This document shows positions 1 through 9,093 of a stretch of DNA of 64,000 nt, in pieces (the stretch's first letter is position 1; each line of letters opens with the position of its first letter). The DNA is from Hyphomicrobiales bacterium. Its GTDB lineage: Bacteria > Pseudomonadota > Alphaproteobacteria > Rhizobiales > Xanthobacteraceae. The notes beneath the pieces are model-generated. The model was given only the letters and a program-made list of their open reading frames with translations. It made no database searches and had not been told where the DNA came from. The stretch spans positions 1 to 64,000 of the forward strand of contig JAKFYI010000015.1 of assembly GCA_021730985.1 (NCBI GenBank), read 5' to 3'. Made by a program: the position numbers and the translations under genes.

Positions 1-171
1 GCCCGGTGTCAGCGGGATCGGGGCCGAGGGGCGGGGCTGTGCGGCCGATGGCGCGCCGCCCTTCGGATAGGGCGCCGGCACCGGCAACGGAACGCTCTGC
101 GCGACAGCGGAAGTGGCCATCAGCATCAGGCTGCCGAGGATCGCCACAGCCCGGATCGTTGCGCCCGCCAT
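1..171 (-). CDS. lolA: LolA-like outer-membrane lipoprotein carrier, 5' part only
   Basis: Only the first 57 codons are inside the window; the gene runs off the left edge. I place the start at the ATG ending at 171 because a GGCGGAG-like ribosome site lies just upstream and because it gives a clean signal peptide (hydrophobic AILGSLMLMATSAVA, predicted cut before Q26), followed by a Pro/Ala-rich segment starting QSVPLPVPAPYPKGG. Alphaproteobacterial LolA proteins have such a proline-rich mature N-terminus and are usually encoded directly downstream of ftsK, as here. LolA chaperones lipoproteins across the periplasm to LolB. The 113-bp gap to ftsK holds a hairpin (arms 238-245 and 248-255) without a T-run. 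The call rests on context and leader; the folded domain is not visible. Confidence 0.6.
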   Translation of the reverse strand, partial: MAGATIRAVAILGSLMLMATSAVAQSVPLPVPAPYPKGGAPSAAQPRPSAPIPLTPG

Positions 172-284
172 TTGGTGCTCCGCCTCAGTCCCCAAAAGAT
201 CGCCGCCCGTCGAATAGACATGGGCTGTGGCGATTTCGCGGCCCGTTCGGGCCGCCGCACCCAACTGCGTGACTACAGCAAACG

Positions 285-2714
285 CTAGTACTTGTCGTGC
301 TCTTCGGTCCCCACCAGGATTTCGCGCTTCCCGGCGTGGTTGGCCTGACCGACGATGCCTTCCTGCTCCATGCGCTCCATGAGCGAAGCAGCGCGATTGT
401 AGCCGATTTGCAGACGGCGCTGGATGTAGCTGGTCGAAGCTTTTTTGTCGCGGGTGACGATCTGCACCGCCTGTTGGAACAGGTCGGTAGCGTCGCCGGC
501 TTGGCCCATGCCGGTGCCGTCGAACACCGGATTGCCGTCCTCGTCTTCCTCTTCCAGGCTCGCGGTCACCGCTTCCAGGTATTGCGGCGTGCCCTGCGCC
601 TTCAGGTGGTTGACCACCTTCTCGACCTCCTCGTCGGCGACGAACGGGCCGTGGACGCGGCTGATGCGTCCGCCGCCGGCCATGTAGAGCATGTCACCCT
701 GGCCGAGCAGTTGCTCGGCGCCTTGCTCACCCAGAATGGTGCGGCTGTCGATCTTGGAGGTGACCTGGAACGAGATGCGGGTCGGAAAGTTCGCCTTGAT
801 CGTGCCGGTGATGACGTCAACGGAGGGACGCTGCGTGGCGAGAATGACGTGCAGGCCCGCGGCGCGCGCCATTTGGGCGAGGCGCTGCACCGCGCCTTCG
901 ATGTCCTTGCCGGCCACCATCATCAGGTCGGCCATCTCGTCCACCACGATCACGATGTACGGAAGCGGCTCGAGGTCGAGTTCCTCCTTTTCGTAGACCG
1001 CCTCGCCGGTGTCCTTGTCGTAACCGGTGTGAACCGTGCGCGAGAGCCCTTCGCCCTTCGCCTTGGCATCGACCAGGCGCGCATTGTAGCCGTCGATGTT
1101 GCGCACGCCGAGCTTCGACATTTTCTTGTAGCGCTCTTCCATCTCGCGCACCGCCCACTTGAGCGCGACCACCGCCTTCTTCGGGTCGGTGACGACGGGC
1201 GTCAGCAGGTGCGGGATGTGGTCATAGACGGACAGTTCGAGCATCTTGGGATCGACCATGATCAGGCGGCACTGCTCGGGCGTGAGCCGGTAGAGCAGGC
1301 TGAGGATCATGGTGTTAATGGCGACCGACTTGCCCGAGCCGGTGGTCCCCGCGATCAGCAGATGCGGCATGCGCGCCAGATCGACCACGACCGGCTCGCC
1401 GCCGATGGTCTTGCCGAGGCAGAGCGGCAGTTTGGCTTGGCTCTCGGTGTAATCGTCGGCCGCGAGCTGGTCGCGGAAATAGACCTTCTCACGCCGTTCG
1501 TTCGGCAGCTCGATGCCGATCACGTTGCGGCCCGATACGACGGCGACGCGCGCCGAGAGCGCGCTCATCGAGCGGGCGATATCGTCCGACAGGCCGATCA
1601 CCCGCGACGACTTGATGCCCGGCGCGGGCTCCAGTTCATAAAGCGTCACCACCGGTCCCGGCCGCGCGTTGATGATCTCGCCGCGCACGCCGAAATCCTG
1701 CAGCACGCGCTCGAGTGCGGCGGCGGTTTCCTGGATGGATTCCTGGCTGGGCGCGAAGCGGTCGATCGCGCGCGACGCCGCCAGCAGGGTGAGCGGCGGA
1801 TGCTGATAGCCGCCGCTGGAACGCTTGGGTGCCTTCGGCTTCACGACGCGGCGCGGCGCCACCGGAACCTCCGGTTCGTCCTCGTCCGGCTCCTCGCGCT
1901 CGGCTGCCGCGCGATCGTCGAATGGCGGCGCGATGCGGTCGCGCGCGGAGACGACCGGGGTCGGCGCCTGCCGCGGGGTGTCCCGCGTTTCCATGCGTCG
2001 CGCGATCAGGCGGCCGATGCGGGCTTTGAGGCTGAGGAAAGCGTGGACCAGCATGCCCAGCGAGATCGCGGTGCGTTCTTCCTCGTCGTCTATCGGACCC
2101 GCGGCCTTGCGCGCCCAGCGCTCGTCGAGCGCTGTGGACTCGGCGCCGCGCCAGCCGAAACCGGCGGCGATGAAGACGGCAAACAGCGAAGCCGCGCCGA
2201 GCACCGCTGCAATCACGCTCAGATGAAAGCCCGTCAGCGTGCCGAACAGAAATTCCGGCACCCGCAGCGTGGCGTCGCCGATCACGCCGCCAAGGCCGGT
2301 GGGCAAAGGCCACTTCGGGCTCTTCGGCAGGCATGAGGCGAAGCCCGACGCCAGCAGCGTACCAACCAGCCAGAGCAGCAGACGCTGCCACTCGCGGTCG
2401 AACTCGCGATGGGTCGCGATGCGCCAACCCCAGACCGCGACCGGCAACAGCAGCACGGTGGATGCTAGTCCGAACAACTGCATCAGCAGATCGCTGCCGA
2501 TCGCGCCCGGAGCGCCGAGCAGATTTCGCACCGGTGCGTCGGTGGCGTGACTGAACGAGGGATCCTGAACCGACCATGTGGCGAGCGCGCAGCCCACCGT
2601 CACCGCCAGCGTGATCAGCGCGACGCCGCCGCATTCCCAGATGCGTCTTCGGATCGCGCCGCGCAGGTCGTCGGACCAGAACGAGAAGTCGAAGGTTCGT
2701 TCGAATGCTGCCAT
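285..2714 (-). CDS. ftsK: DNA translocase FtsK
   Basis: Septal double-stranded DNA pump that clears chromosome termini during division and activates XerCD at dif. The 809-residue protein has an N-terminal membrane domain (about four helices between residues 30 and 190), a short acidic/proline linker (about 200-300), then the RecA-like alpha/beta motor with Walker A GTTGSGKS at 456-463 and Walker B IVIVVDEMADL around 587-597, and a C-terminal gamma winged-helix domain (about 744-800) that in this family reads KOPS. The linker is short compared with E. coli FtsK, as is usual in alphaproteobacteria. The gene follows the aminotransferase gene with a 3-bp gap, so the two are probably cotranscribed, under the CtrA-like box near 4000. 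Confidence 0.97.
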   Translation of the reverse strand: MAAFERTFDFSFWSDDLRGAIRRRIWECGGVALITLAVTVGCALATWSVQDPSFSHATDAPVRNLLGAPGAIGSDLLMQLFGLASTVLLLPVAVWGWRIATHREFDREWQRLLLWLVGTLLASGFASCLPKSPKWPLPTGLGGVIGDATLRVPEFLFGTLTGFHLSVIAAVLGAASLFAVFIAAGFGWRGAESTALDERWARKAAGPIDDEEERTAISLGMLVHAFLSLKARIGRLIARRMETRDTPRQAPTPVVSARDRIAPPFDDRAAAEREEPDEDEPEVPVAPRRVVKPKAPKRSSGGYQHPPLTLLAASRAIDRFAPSQESIQETAAALERVLQDFGVRGEIINARPGPVVTLYELEPAPGIKSSRVIGLSDDIARSMSALSARVAVVSGRNVIGIELPNERREKVYFRDQLAADDYTESQAKLPLCLGKTIGGEPVVVDLARMPHLLIAGTTGSGKSVAINTMILSLLYRLTPEQCRLIMVDPKMLELSVYDHIPHLLTPVVTDPKKAVVALKWAVREMEERYKKMSKLGVRNIDGYNARLVDAKAKGEGLSRTVHTGYDKDTGEAVYEKEELDLEPLPYIVIVVDEMADLMMVAGKDIEGAVQRLAQMARAAGLHVILATQRPSVDVITGTIKANFPTRISFQVTSKIDSRTILGEQGAEQLLGQGDMLYMAGGGRISRVHGPFVADEEVEKVVNHLKAQGTPQYLEAVTASLEEEDEDGNPVFDGTGMGQAGDATDLFQQAVQIVTRDKKASTSYIQRRLQIGYNRAASLMERMEQEGIVGQANHAGKREILVGTEEHDKY

Positions 2715-2717
2715 GGA

Positions 2718-3932
2718 TCAGCCAAGCACTGCGACAAGGCGATGGAGCGCCTCTGCCGTGGTTTCTTTGTCATGCACGAGTGCGACCCGGATGTATCCGG
2801 TGCCGGGATTGCGGCCATCGGCGCCGTCGCGCGCCAGGTAATGCCCGGGGATCACCCGCAGCCCGCCCTCGCGCCAGAGTTTCCTTGAAACGTCTTCATC
2901 GCTCCCTTTGGCGCTGACGTCGAGCCAGAGGAAAAATCCGCCCTCCGGACGGCGGTAGGCGTAGCGGCCGCCGATGATCTGATCGGCCAGATCGAACTTG
3001 GCTACGTACAGGTCGCGATTGGCTTTGACGTGCGTTTCGTCCGCATAGGCCGCGATGGCGACCTCCTGCAGCGGCACGGGCACTTGTGGGGCAGCGATAT
3101 TCCGCAACTCGACGAAGCGTGTGAGGAAGCGCTTGTCGCCGGCGGCAAAGCCGACTCGCAGTCCCGGCAGGTTGGAGCGCTTCGACAGCGAGTGGAACAC
3201 CACCACGTTGGTGAAGTCCGGCCCCGACACTTCGAGCATGCCGCGCGGCGGCTGGCCGTTGAGATAGATCTCGCAGTAGCACTCGTCGGCGAAAACCAGG
3301 AAACCGAACCGGCGCGCCATCGCGGCAAGCCGCGTGAGATAGGCGACATCGGCCACCGCGCCCTGTGGATTGGATGGCGACGCCAGATAGAAGACCACGG
3401 TGCGCGCCAGCAGTTCCTCGCTGATCGCATCGAGGTCCGGCAGGAAGCCGGTTTCCCGCGTGGTCGGCAGAAAGACTGAATCGCAGTCCGCCGCGGCGGC
3501 GCCTGCCGAATAGGCGGCGTAGAACGGATTGGGGATCAGGATGGCCGGCTTGCCGGGCCGCTCGCCGATCATGCGCTTGGCCGCCATCGCGCCGAGGAAC
3601 AGGCCCTCGCGGGTGCCGTTGAGCACGATGGTTTCGGATTCCGGGTCGAGCGGACGGCTCAGCTTGTAGCGCCGGCCGAGCCAAGCCGCGGCGGAGCGGC
3701 GGAAGCCGTCGGTGCCCTTGTTGGCGGGATAGCGTCCGAAGTCGCCGAGGTGCGCCTGCAGCACCGATCCGACAAACGGCGGAATCGCGTGCTGCGGCTC
3801 GCCGACCGAGAGATTGATTGGGGTCTTGCCGGGCTGGATGTCAGCCAAGAGCTCGTGCAGCCGCACGAACGGCGACCGGCCTTCGGCCTTGAGAGGTGTG
3901 GTCGGAACTGAGGCTTGGGTTGCCATGGACAC
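2718..3932 (-). CDS. PLP-dependent class I/II aminotransferase
   Basis: Fold-type I aminotransferase of 404 residues. Visible hallmarks: SPSNPQG with the cofactor Asn188, FADECYCEIY with Asp216 that contacts the pyridine nitrogen, and SLSKRS with the Schiff-base Lys251, followed by GLRVGF. Overall it resembles the succinyldiaminopimelate aminotransferase (DapC-like) branch, which would place it in lysine/peptidoglycan precursor synthesis, but substrate cannot be read from the sequence. The frame can start at GTG (3932) or at ATG two codons later (3926); neither has a strong ribosome site. It lies directly upstream of ftsK and about 60 bp downstream of a TTAA-N7-TTAA box, so it is the likely first gene of a cell-cycle-controlled pair. 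Confidence 0.88.
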   Translation of the reverse strand: MSMATQASVPTTPLKAEGRSPFVRLHELLADIQPGKTPINLSVGEPQHAIPPFVGSVLQAHLGDFGRYPANKGTDGFRRSAAAWLGRRYKLSRPLDPESETIVLNGTREGLFLGAMAAKRMIGERPGKPAILIPNPFYAAYSAGAAAADCDSVFLPTTRETGFLPDLDAISEELLARTVVFYLASPSNPQGAVADVAYLTRLAAMARRFGFLVFADECYCEIYLNGQPPRGMLEVSGPDFTNVVVFHSLSKRSNLPGLRVGFAAGDKRFLTRFVELRNIAAPQVPVPLQEVAIAAYADETHVKANRDLYVAKFDLADQIIGGRYAYRRPEGGFFLWLDVSAKGSDEDVSRKLWREGGLRVIPGHYLARDGADGRNPGTGYIRVALVHDKETTAEALHRLVAVLG

Positions 3933-3992
3933 GATTGACCGGGCGGCGGACGGTCCACCGCAAAATCGATCGTTACCTTAGCGGCGGCGAGG

Positions 3993-4007
3993 TTAAGGCG
4001 TGATTAA
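3993..4007. promoter_or_regulatory. CtrA-like box upstream of the aminotransferase-ftsK pair
   Basis: TTAAGGCGTGATTAA is a perfect TTAA-N7-TTAA, the core recognised by the cell-cycle regulator CtrA in alphaproteobacteria, and the second half continues as TTAACCAT. It sits 60-75 bp upstream of the start of the aminotransferase-ftsK pair. Function is inferred from the motif and position. Confidence 0.55.
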
Positions 4008-4035
4008 CCATCGCCGCCCGGGCGCGTGAACCCTG

Positions 4036-4074
4036 AAAAAGAGGAGGGCCCCGATCTTTCGACCGAGGCCCTCC
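4036..4074 (-). terminator. Rho-independent terminator of amtB (first module)
   Basis: On the minus strand a long GC-rich hairpin (arms GGAGGGCC at 4067-4074 and GGCCCTCC at 4043-4050, GAAA-type loop, stem extended inward by TCGGTC/GATCGG) is followed by CTTTTT. It lies about 40 bp after the amtB stop. Confidence 0.85.
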
Positions 4075-4115
4075 GACGGACGGGGCGGTGCCGGGTTCCG
4101 CCCCAACCGCATCCC

Positions 4116-5597
4116 TTACATGTTGTAGGCGCGTTCCCCGTGATCGTTGAGGTCGAGGCCTTCGCGCTCCTGCTCGACGGTGGGCCGCAGGCCGACCGTG
4201 TAATCGACGATCTTGTAGATGATCGCCGAGCCCACGGCGGACCACACCAGCGTCAGCAGCACGCCCTTCGATTGGGAGATCATCTGCGCGACGAAGTCGT
4301 AGTCCGCGACCTTGCCGATCGCGTAGTCCATGATGCCGGTGCCGCCGAGAGCCGGGCTTACCAGAATGCCGGTGGCCAGCGCGCCGACGATACCGCCGAT
4401 GCAGTGGATGCCGAACACGTCGAGCGCGTCGTCATAGCCGAACATGTTCTTCACGGTGGCGCAGAAGAACAGGCAGATCACACCGACCGCCAGTCCGAGG
4501 ACGATCGCGCCCATCGGTCCGGAGTAGCCGGCCGCGGGAGTGACCGCGACGAGACCTGCGACGGCGCCGGACAGCGCGCCGAGCAGGGAAGGCTTACCCT
4601 TCACGGCCCATTCGGCGAACATCCACGACAGCGCCGCCGCGGCCGTGGCCACGAAGGTGTTGATCATGGCGAGCGCCGCGCCGCCGCTGGCTTCCAGGTT
4701 GGAGCCCGCGTTGAAGCCGAACCAGCCGACCCAGAGCAGGGCGGCGCCGATGAAGGTCATCATCAGCGAGTGCGGAGGCATCAGGTCCTTGCCGTGGCCG
4801 ATACGCTTGCCGACCAGGATCGCGCCGACCAGACCGGCGATGCCGGCGTTGATGTGCACGACGGTGCCGCCGGCGAAGTCGATCGCGCCCCACGAGAAGA
4901 TGAGGCCCGCATCGGCTTGGACAGCAGCCAGAGCCGCTTCAGCTTTGGTCTTGGCTTCGCCGGCCGCCGCGGCGGTAACCGCCTTGGCAGCAGCGTCGAT
5001 CGCGTCCGGTCCGGCCCAGTACCAAACCATGTGCGCGATCGGGAAGTACACGAACGTCACCCAGAGCGGGATGAACAGCGCGACCGCCGAGAACTTCATG
5101 CGTTCGGCGAACGCGCCGACGATCAGCGCGGGCGTGATGCAGGCGAACGTCATCTGGAAGCAGATGTAGATCAGTTCCGTGATGTTGACGCCGACCGAGA
5201 ACGTCGCTGCGAGCGACTCAAGCGTAACGCCCTTCAGGAAGATCTTGTCGAAGCCGCCGATGATGCTGCCGCCGGTGAAGGTGACGCTGTAGCCGTAGAT
5301 CACCCAGATCAGCGAAACGATGCACACCGCGTAGAAAACGTGAGCCAGCACGGAGAGCGCGTTCTTGGCGCGAACCAGACCGGCATAGAAAAGTGCCAGG
5401 CCGGGAATGGTCATCAGCAACACGAGGACGGTGGACACCAGCATCCAGGTGTTGTCGCCTTTGTTCGGCACGATCGCCGGCGCTGCGGGTGCAGCCGCGG
5501 GCGCGGTTTGCGCGAGCGCCGGGTCGGTCAGCAGCGCGGCAACGGCAAGGGCAGCAAGCCCCGCCGATCCCGCGCAGAAAAGTGTCTTGAACTTCAT
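4116..5597 (-). CDS. amtB: Ammonium transporter AmtB (first copy)
   Basis: Trimeric inner-membrane ammonium channel, 493 residues, with a cleavable leader (PALA before Q30) and eleven transmembrane segments as in the family. The pore twin histidines are His248 (GGTVVHINAG) and His398 (DVFGIHCIGG), and the conserved aspartate of DFAGG precedes the first. An Ala/Lys/Glu-rich insert of about 34 residues (197-230) lies in the periplasmic loop before DFAGG and is absent from the second AmtB in this window. It follows glnK with a 32-bp gap, the classical glnK-amtB arrangement in which GlnK plugs the channel under nitrogen excess. A strong terminator follows the gene. Confidence 0.96.
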   Translation of the reverse strand: MKFKTLFCAGSAGLAALAVAALLTDPALAQTAPAAAPAAPAIVPNKGDNTWMLVSTVLVLLMTIPGLALFYAGLVRAKNALSVLAHVFYAVCIVSLIWVIYGYSVTFTGGSIIGGFDKIFLKGVTLESLAATFSVGVNITELIYICFQMTFACITPALIVGAFAERMKFSAVALFIPLWVTFVYFPIAHMVWYWAGPDAIDAAAKAVTAAAAGEAKTKAEAALAAVQADAGLIFSWGAIDFAGGTVVHINAGIAGLVGAILVGKRIGHGKDLMPPHSLMMTFIGAALLWVGWFGFNAGSNLEASGGAALAMINTFVATAAAALSWMFAEWAVKGKPSLLGALSGAVAGLVAVTPAAGYSGPMGAIVLGLAVGVICLFFCATVKNMFGYDDALDVFGIHCIGGIVGALATGILVSPALGGTGIMDYAIGKVADYDFVAQMISQSKGVLLTLVWSAVGSAIIYKIVDYTVGLRPTVEQEREGLDLNDHGERAYNM

Positions 5598-5629
5598 GGT
5601 CTAACTCCTGTTCGAAGGTTCGGCGCGGA

Positions 5630-6109
<480 letters not shown>

Positions 6110-6258
6110 TTAAGGCGGCACTTTTCGGAACAGGCCCACTTTAGAAGCGGTCTGGATGCGGCATTCCGCCGCGAAATGCCGACGGATTAGCCAGTCCGCT
6201 GTGTCCGGGGCGGTTGATGCTCATCGATTAGGCACAGATTCTGGCCGCCCAAAGAGCC

Positions 6259-6293
6259 CAAGAAAAAAAGGGCCCGCGACTGGCGGGCCCTTT
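6259..6293 (-). terminator. Rho-independent terminator of amtB (second module)
   Basis: Minus-strand hairpin with a perfect 11-bp stem (arms 6283-6293 and 6267-6277, 5-base loop) followed by CTTTTTTTCTT; 24 bp after the amtB stop. Confidence 0.92.
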
Positions 6294-6316
6294 CCGGAAA
6301 ACGTTGAGCGGGACGG

Positions 6317-7651
6317 CTACTGCAGCGCCTCGCCGTGCTGGGTGACATCGAGCCCGGCCCGTTCGTCCTCGTCGCGCACGCGCAATGGCACGAAGAAGTC
6401 GATCACCTTCAGGATCACGAAGGTCAGGACGCCGGACCAGATCAGGGTCACCATGACCCCGTACAGTTGGGTCATGAACTGCGCCGTGTTGCCTTCGATC
6501 AACCCGGGCTTTTCGCCGATCGCGGCGACCGCGAAGACACCGGCCAGGATCGTCCCGGTGATGCCGCCGATGCCGTGCACGCCGAACACGTCGAGCGAGT
6601 CGTCGTAGCCGAGCTTCTGCTTGAGCTTGGTGCAGCCCCAGTAGCAGACCAGGCCGGCGATCAGGCCGATGACGACGCCGTGCCACGGCGCGACAAAGCC
6701 CGACGCCGGGGTGATGGTGCCGAGTCCCGCGACGGCGCCGGAGATCATGCCCAGCACCGACGGCTTGCCGCGGTCCCACCACTCAAGAAACATCCAGGTC
6801 AGGACGCCGGTGCAGGCGGCAAGATGGGTGGCGACGATGGCGTGGCCTGCACGCCCACCGGCGCCGAGTGCCGAGCCGCCGTTGAAGCCGAGCCAGCCGA
6901 CCCAGAGCAGGCCGGTGCCGATCACTGCAAGCGAGAGATCGAATGGCGAAAAATTTTCGCTGCCATAGCCGCGGCGTGCGCCAAGCACATACGCGGCAAC
7001 AAGTCCGGCGATGCCGGCGTTGAGATGCACGACCAGCCCGCCGGCGAAGTCGAGCACGCCGCCCTTGTCGCCGAGCGTGAGGAAGCCGCCGCCCCAGATC
7101 ATGTGCGCGAGCGGCACATACACCAGCAGAACCCAGCCGCAAATGAACCAGAGAAACGCCGAGAACCGCATGCGGTCGGCAACCGATCCGGCCACCAGCG
7201 CCACCGTGATGACCGCGAAGGTCATCTGGTAGAACATGAACACGGATTCCGGGATGGTCTTCGCGGCGGGATTGATCGCGTCGATTGTCATGCCGTTGAG
7301 GAAGACGCGATCGAAGGTCCCGATGATCGCGCCTTCTCCGGTGAAGGCGAGACTGTAACCGACCACCATCCAGAGGATCGAGCCCAGCGCCACCGCGGCG
7401 AGCGTCTGCGCCATCGTCGCGAGGACGTTCTTCTTGCGGACCATGCCGGCGTAGAACAGCGCGAGGCCGGGAATGCTCATCATCAGGACCAGCGCGGTCG
7501 CCGAAATCATCCACGCCGTGTCGGCCGCGTCGATCTTCGGTGCGGCCGGCGCTGCTGCGGGCGCCTGCGCCAGTGCCGGTTCCACGATCAGGCCGATCGC
7601 GGCGATGGCGAATCCGGCGAGAACGCCACGCGCGAGTGCGAGTCTCGTCAT
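6317..7651 (-). CDS. amtB: Ammonium transporter AmtB (second copy)
   Basis: Second Amt channel of 444 residues with its own leader peptide (PALA before Q30). Pore histidines are His209 (GGLVVHLNAG) and His359 (DVFGVHGIGG). It lacks the Ala-rich periplasmic insert of the neighbouring copy and diverges in the C-terminal tail, so the two are paralogues rather than a recent duplicate. The ATG ending at 7651 has a GGGGGG ribosome site. It is 40 bp downstream of a second glnK, forming a complete second glnK-amtB module, with a strong terminator after it. Two modules could serve different ammonium ranges or different PII partners; that is inference. Confidence 0.95.
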   Translation of the reverse strand: MTRLALARGVLAGFAIAAIGLIVEPALAQAPAAAPAAPKIDAADTAWMISATALVLMMSIPGLALFYAGMVRKKNVLATMAQTLAAVALGSILWMVVGYSLAFTGEGAIIGTFDRVFLNGMTIDAINPAAKTIPESVFMFYQMTFAVITVALVAGSVADRMRFSAFLWFICGWVLLVYVPLAHMIWGGGFLTLGDKGGVLDFAGGLVVHLNAGIAGLVAAYVLGARRGYGSENFSPFDLSLAVIGTGLLWVGWLGFNGGSALGAGGRAGHAIVATHLAACTGVLTWMFLEWWDRGKPSVLGMISGAVAGLGTITPASGFVAPWHGVVIGLIAGLVCYWGCTKLKQKLGYDDSLDVFGVHGIGGITGTILAGVFAVAAIGEKPGLIEGNTAQFMTQLYGVMVTLIWSGVLTFVILKVIDFFVPLRVRDEDERAGLDVTQHGEALQ

Positions 7652-7691
7652 GCTAACCCCCCTCTAGTTCTTGGACTTTTTGAAAAATTCT

Positions 7692-8186
<495 letters not shown>

Positions 8187-8204
8187 TTATGCAGCCCCAA
8201 GCGG

Positions 8205-9071
8205 CTATCGCTCGGAGCGCCGGACCCTCAGCAGGCCTTCCTGAGCCACCGACGCCACCAGGGTGCCATCGGCCGCGAAGATCAGCCCCCGGGCAAAGCC
8301 GCGCGCGCCATGCAGGTTGGGGCTGTCCTGCGCGTAAAGAAGCCACTCGTCGGCGCGGAAAGGCCGGTGAAACCACAGCGCGTGGTCGAGGCTCGCCGCC
8401 ATGATGTCGCGGTCGAACACGCTGCGCTGATGCGGCAGCAAGGCCGTGTCCAGCAGCGTCAGGTCCGAGGCGTAGGCCAGAACACAGCGATGGATCGCCG
8501 GGTCGTCGGGCAGGGGCCCGGTGGTGCGAATCCAGACGTTGAACTTGCCGTCTTCCGACGTCTTGCCGGTGTAGCGGCCGAACTCGACCGGCCGCAGTTC
8601 GATCGGCCGTTCGCGCTCGTAGTAGCGGCGCACCGCTTCCGGCAGTTGCGGCAGGATCTTCTCTTTGATCTCGGTGTCATCCGGCAGCGCGCCGGGCTTC
8701 GGCACGTCCGGAAACTTGACTTGGTGATCGAGCCCTTGCTCGTCGGCGTGGAACGACACCGACATGGAGAAGATCGGCTGACCGTGCTGGATCGCCATCA
8801 CGCGGCGTGTGGTGAAGCTCTTGCCGTCGCGGATGCGATCGACCTCGTAGACGATCGGCACCTTGGGATCGCCGGCCAGCAAGAAGTAGGCGTGCATCGA
8901 GTGCGGCGGGCGGCCCTCGACGGTGCGGGTGGCCGCCACCAGCGCCTGGCCGATGACCTGTCCGCCGAATACGCGCTGCCAGCCCACTTGCGGGCTGCGG
9001 CCGCGGAACAGGTTGACCTCAAGCTGTTCGAGATCGAGGACGGTCAGCAGATCCTGGACGGCGGAAGACAT
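8205..9071 (-). CDS. tesB: Acyl-CoA thioesterase II, TesB family
   Basis: Double hot-dog thioesterase of 288 residues that hydrolyses acyl-CoA to free fatty acid and CoA. Typical blocks are visible: FRGRSPQVGWQRVFGGQVIGQ (first hot dog), ASLDHALWFHRPFRADEW with the active-site Asp, the SPNLHGARGF turn, and ASVAQEGLLR with the active-site Gln of the family. The ATG ending at 9071 is preferred over a longer open frame that would overlap the divergent hydroxylase gene and whose first 99 residues look non-coding. The gene is divergent from the ubiquinone hydroxylase gene with only 22 bp between starts. Confidence 0.9.
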   Translation of the reverse strand: MSSAVQDLLTVLDLEQLEVNLFRGRSPQVGWQRVFGGQVIGQALVAATRTVEGRPPHSMHAYFLLAGDPKVPIVYEVDRIRDGKSFTTRRVMAIQHGQPIFSMSVSFHADEQGLDHQVKFPDVPKPGALPDDTEIKEKILPQLPEAVRRYYERERPIELRPVEFGRYTGKTSEDGKFNVWIRTTGPLPDDPAIHRCVLAYASDLTLLDTALLPHQRSVFDRDIMAASLDHALWFHRPFRADEWLLYAQDSPNLHGARGFARGLIFAADGTLVASVAQEGLLRVRRSER

Positions 9072-9078
9072 CCGGCAG

Positions 9079-9087
9079 TGATATACT
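9079..9087 (+). promoter_or_regulatory. Extended -10 promoter for the UbiH-type gene
   Basis: TGATATACT matches an extended -10 element (TG, one base, TATACT at 9082-9087). No -35 box is recognisable. Transcription would begin about 7 bases downstream, at the ATG at 9094, implying a leaderless mRNA; no ribosome site is seen upstream of that ATG. Confidence 0.4.
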
Positions 9088-9093
9088 GGGCCG

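Noticed and set aside
297-2336. 679-codon plus-strand frame opposite ftsK
   Set aside because: Antisense shadow of ftsK with a His/Arg/Asp-rich composition and no family motif.
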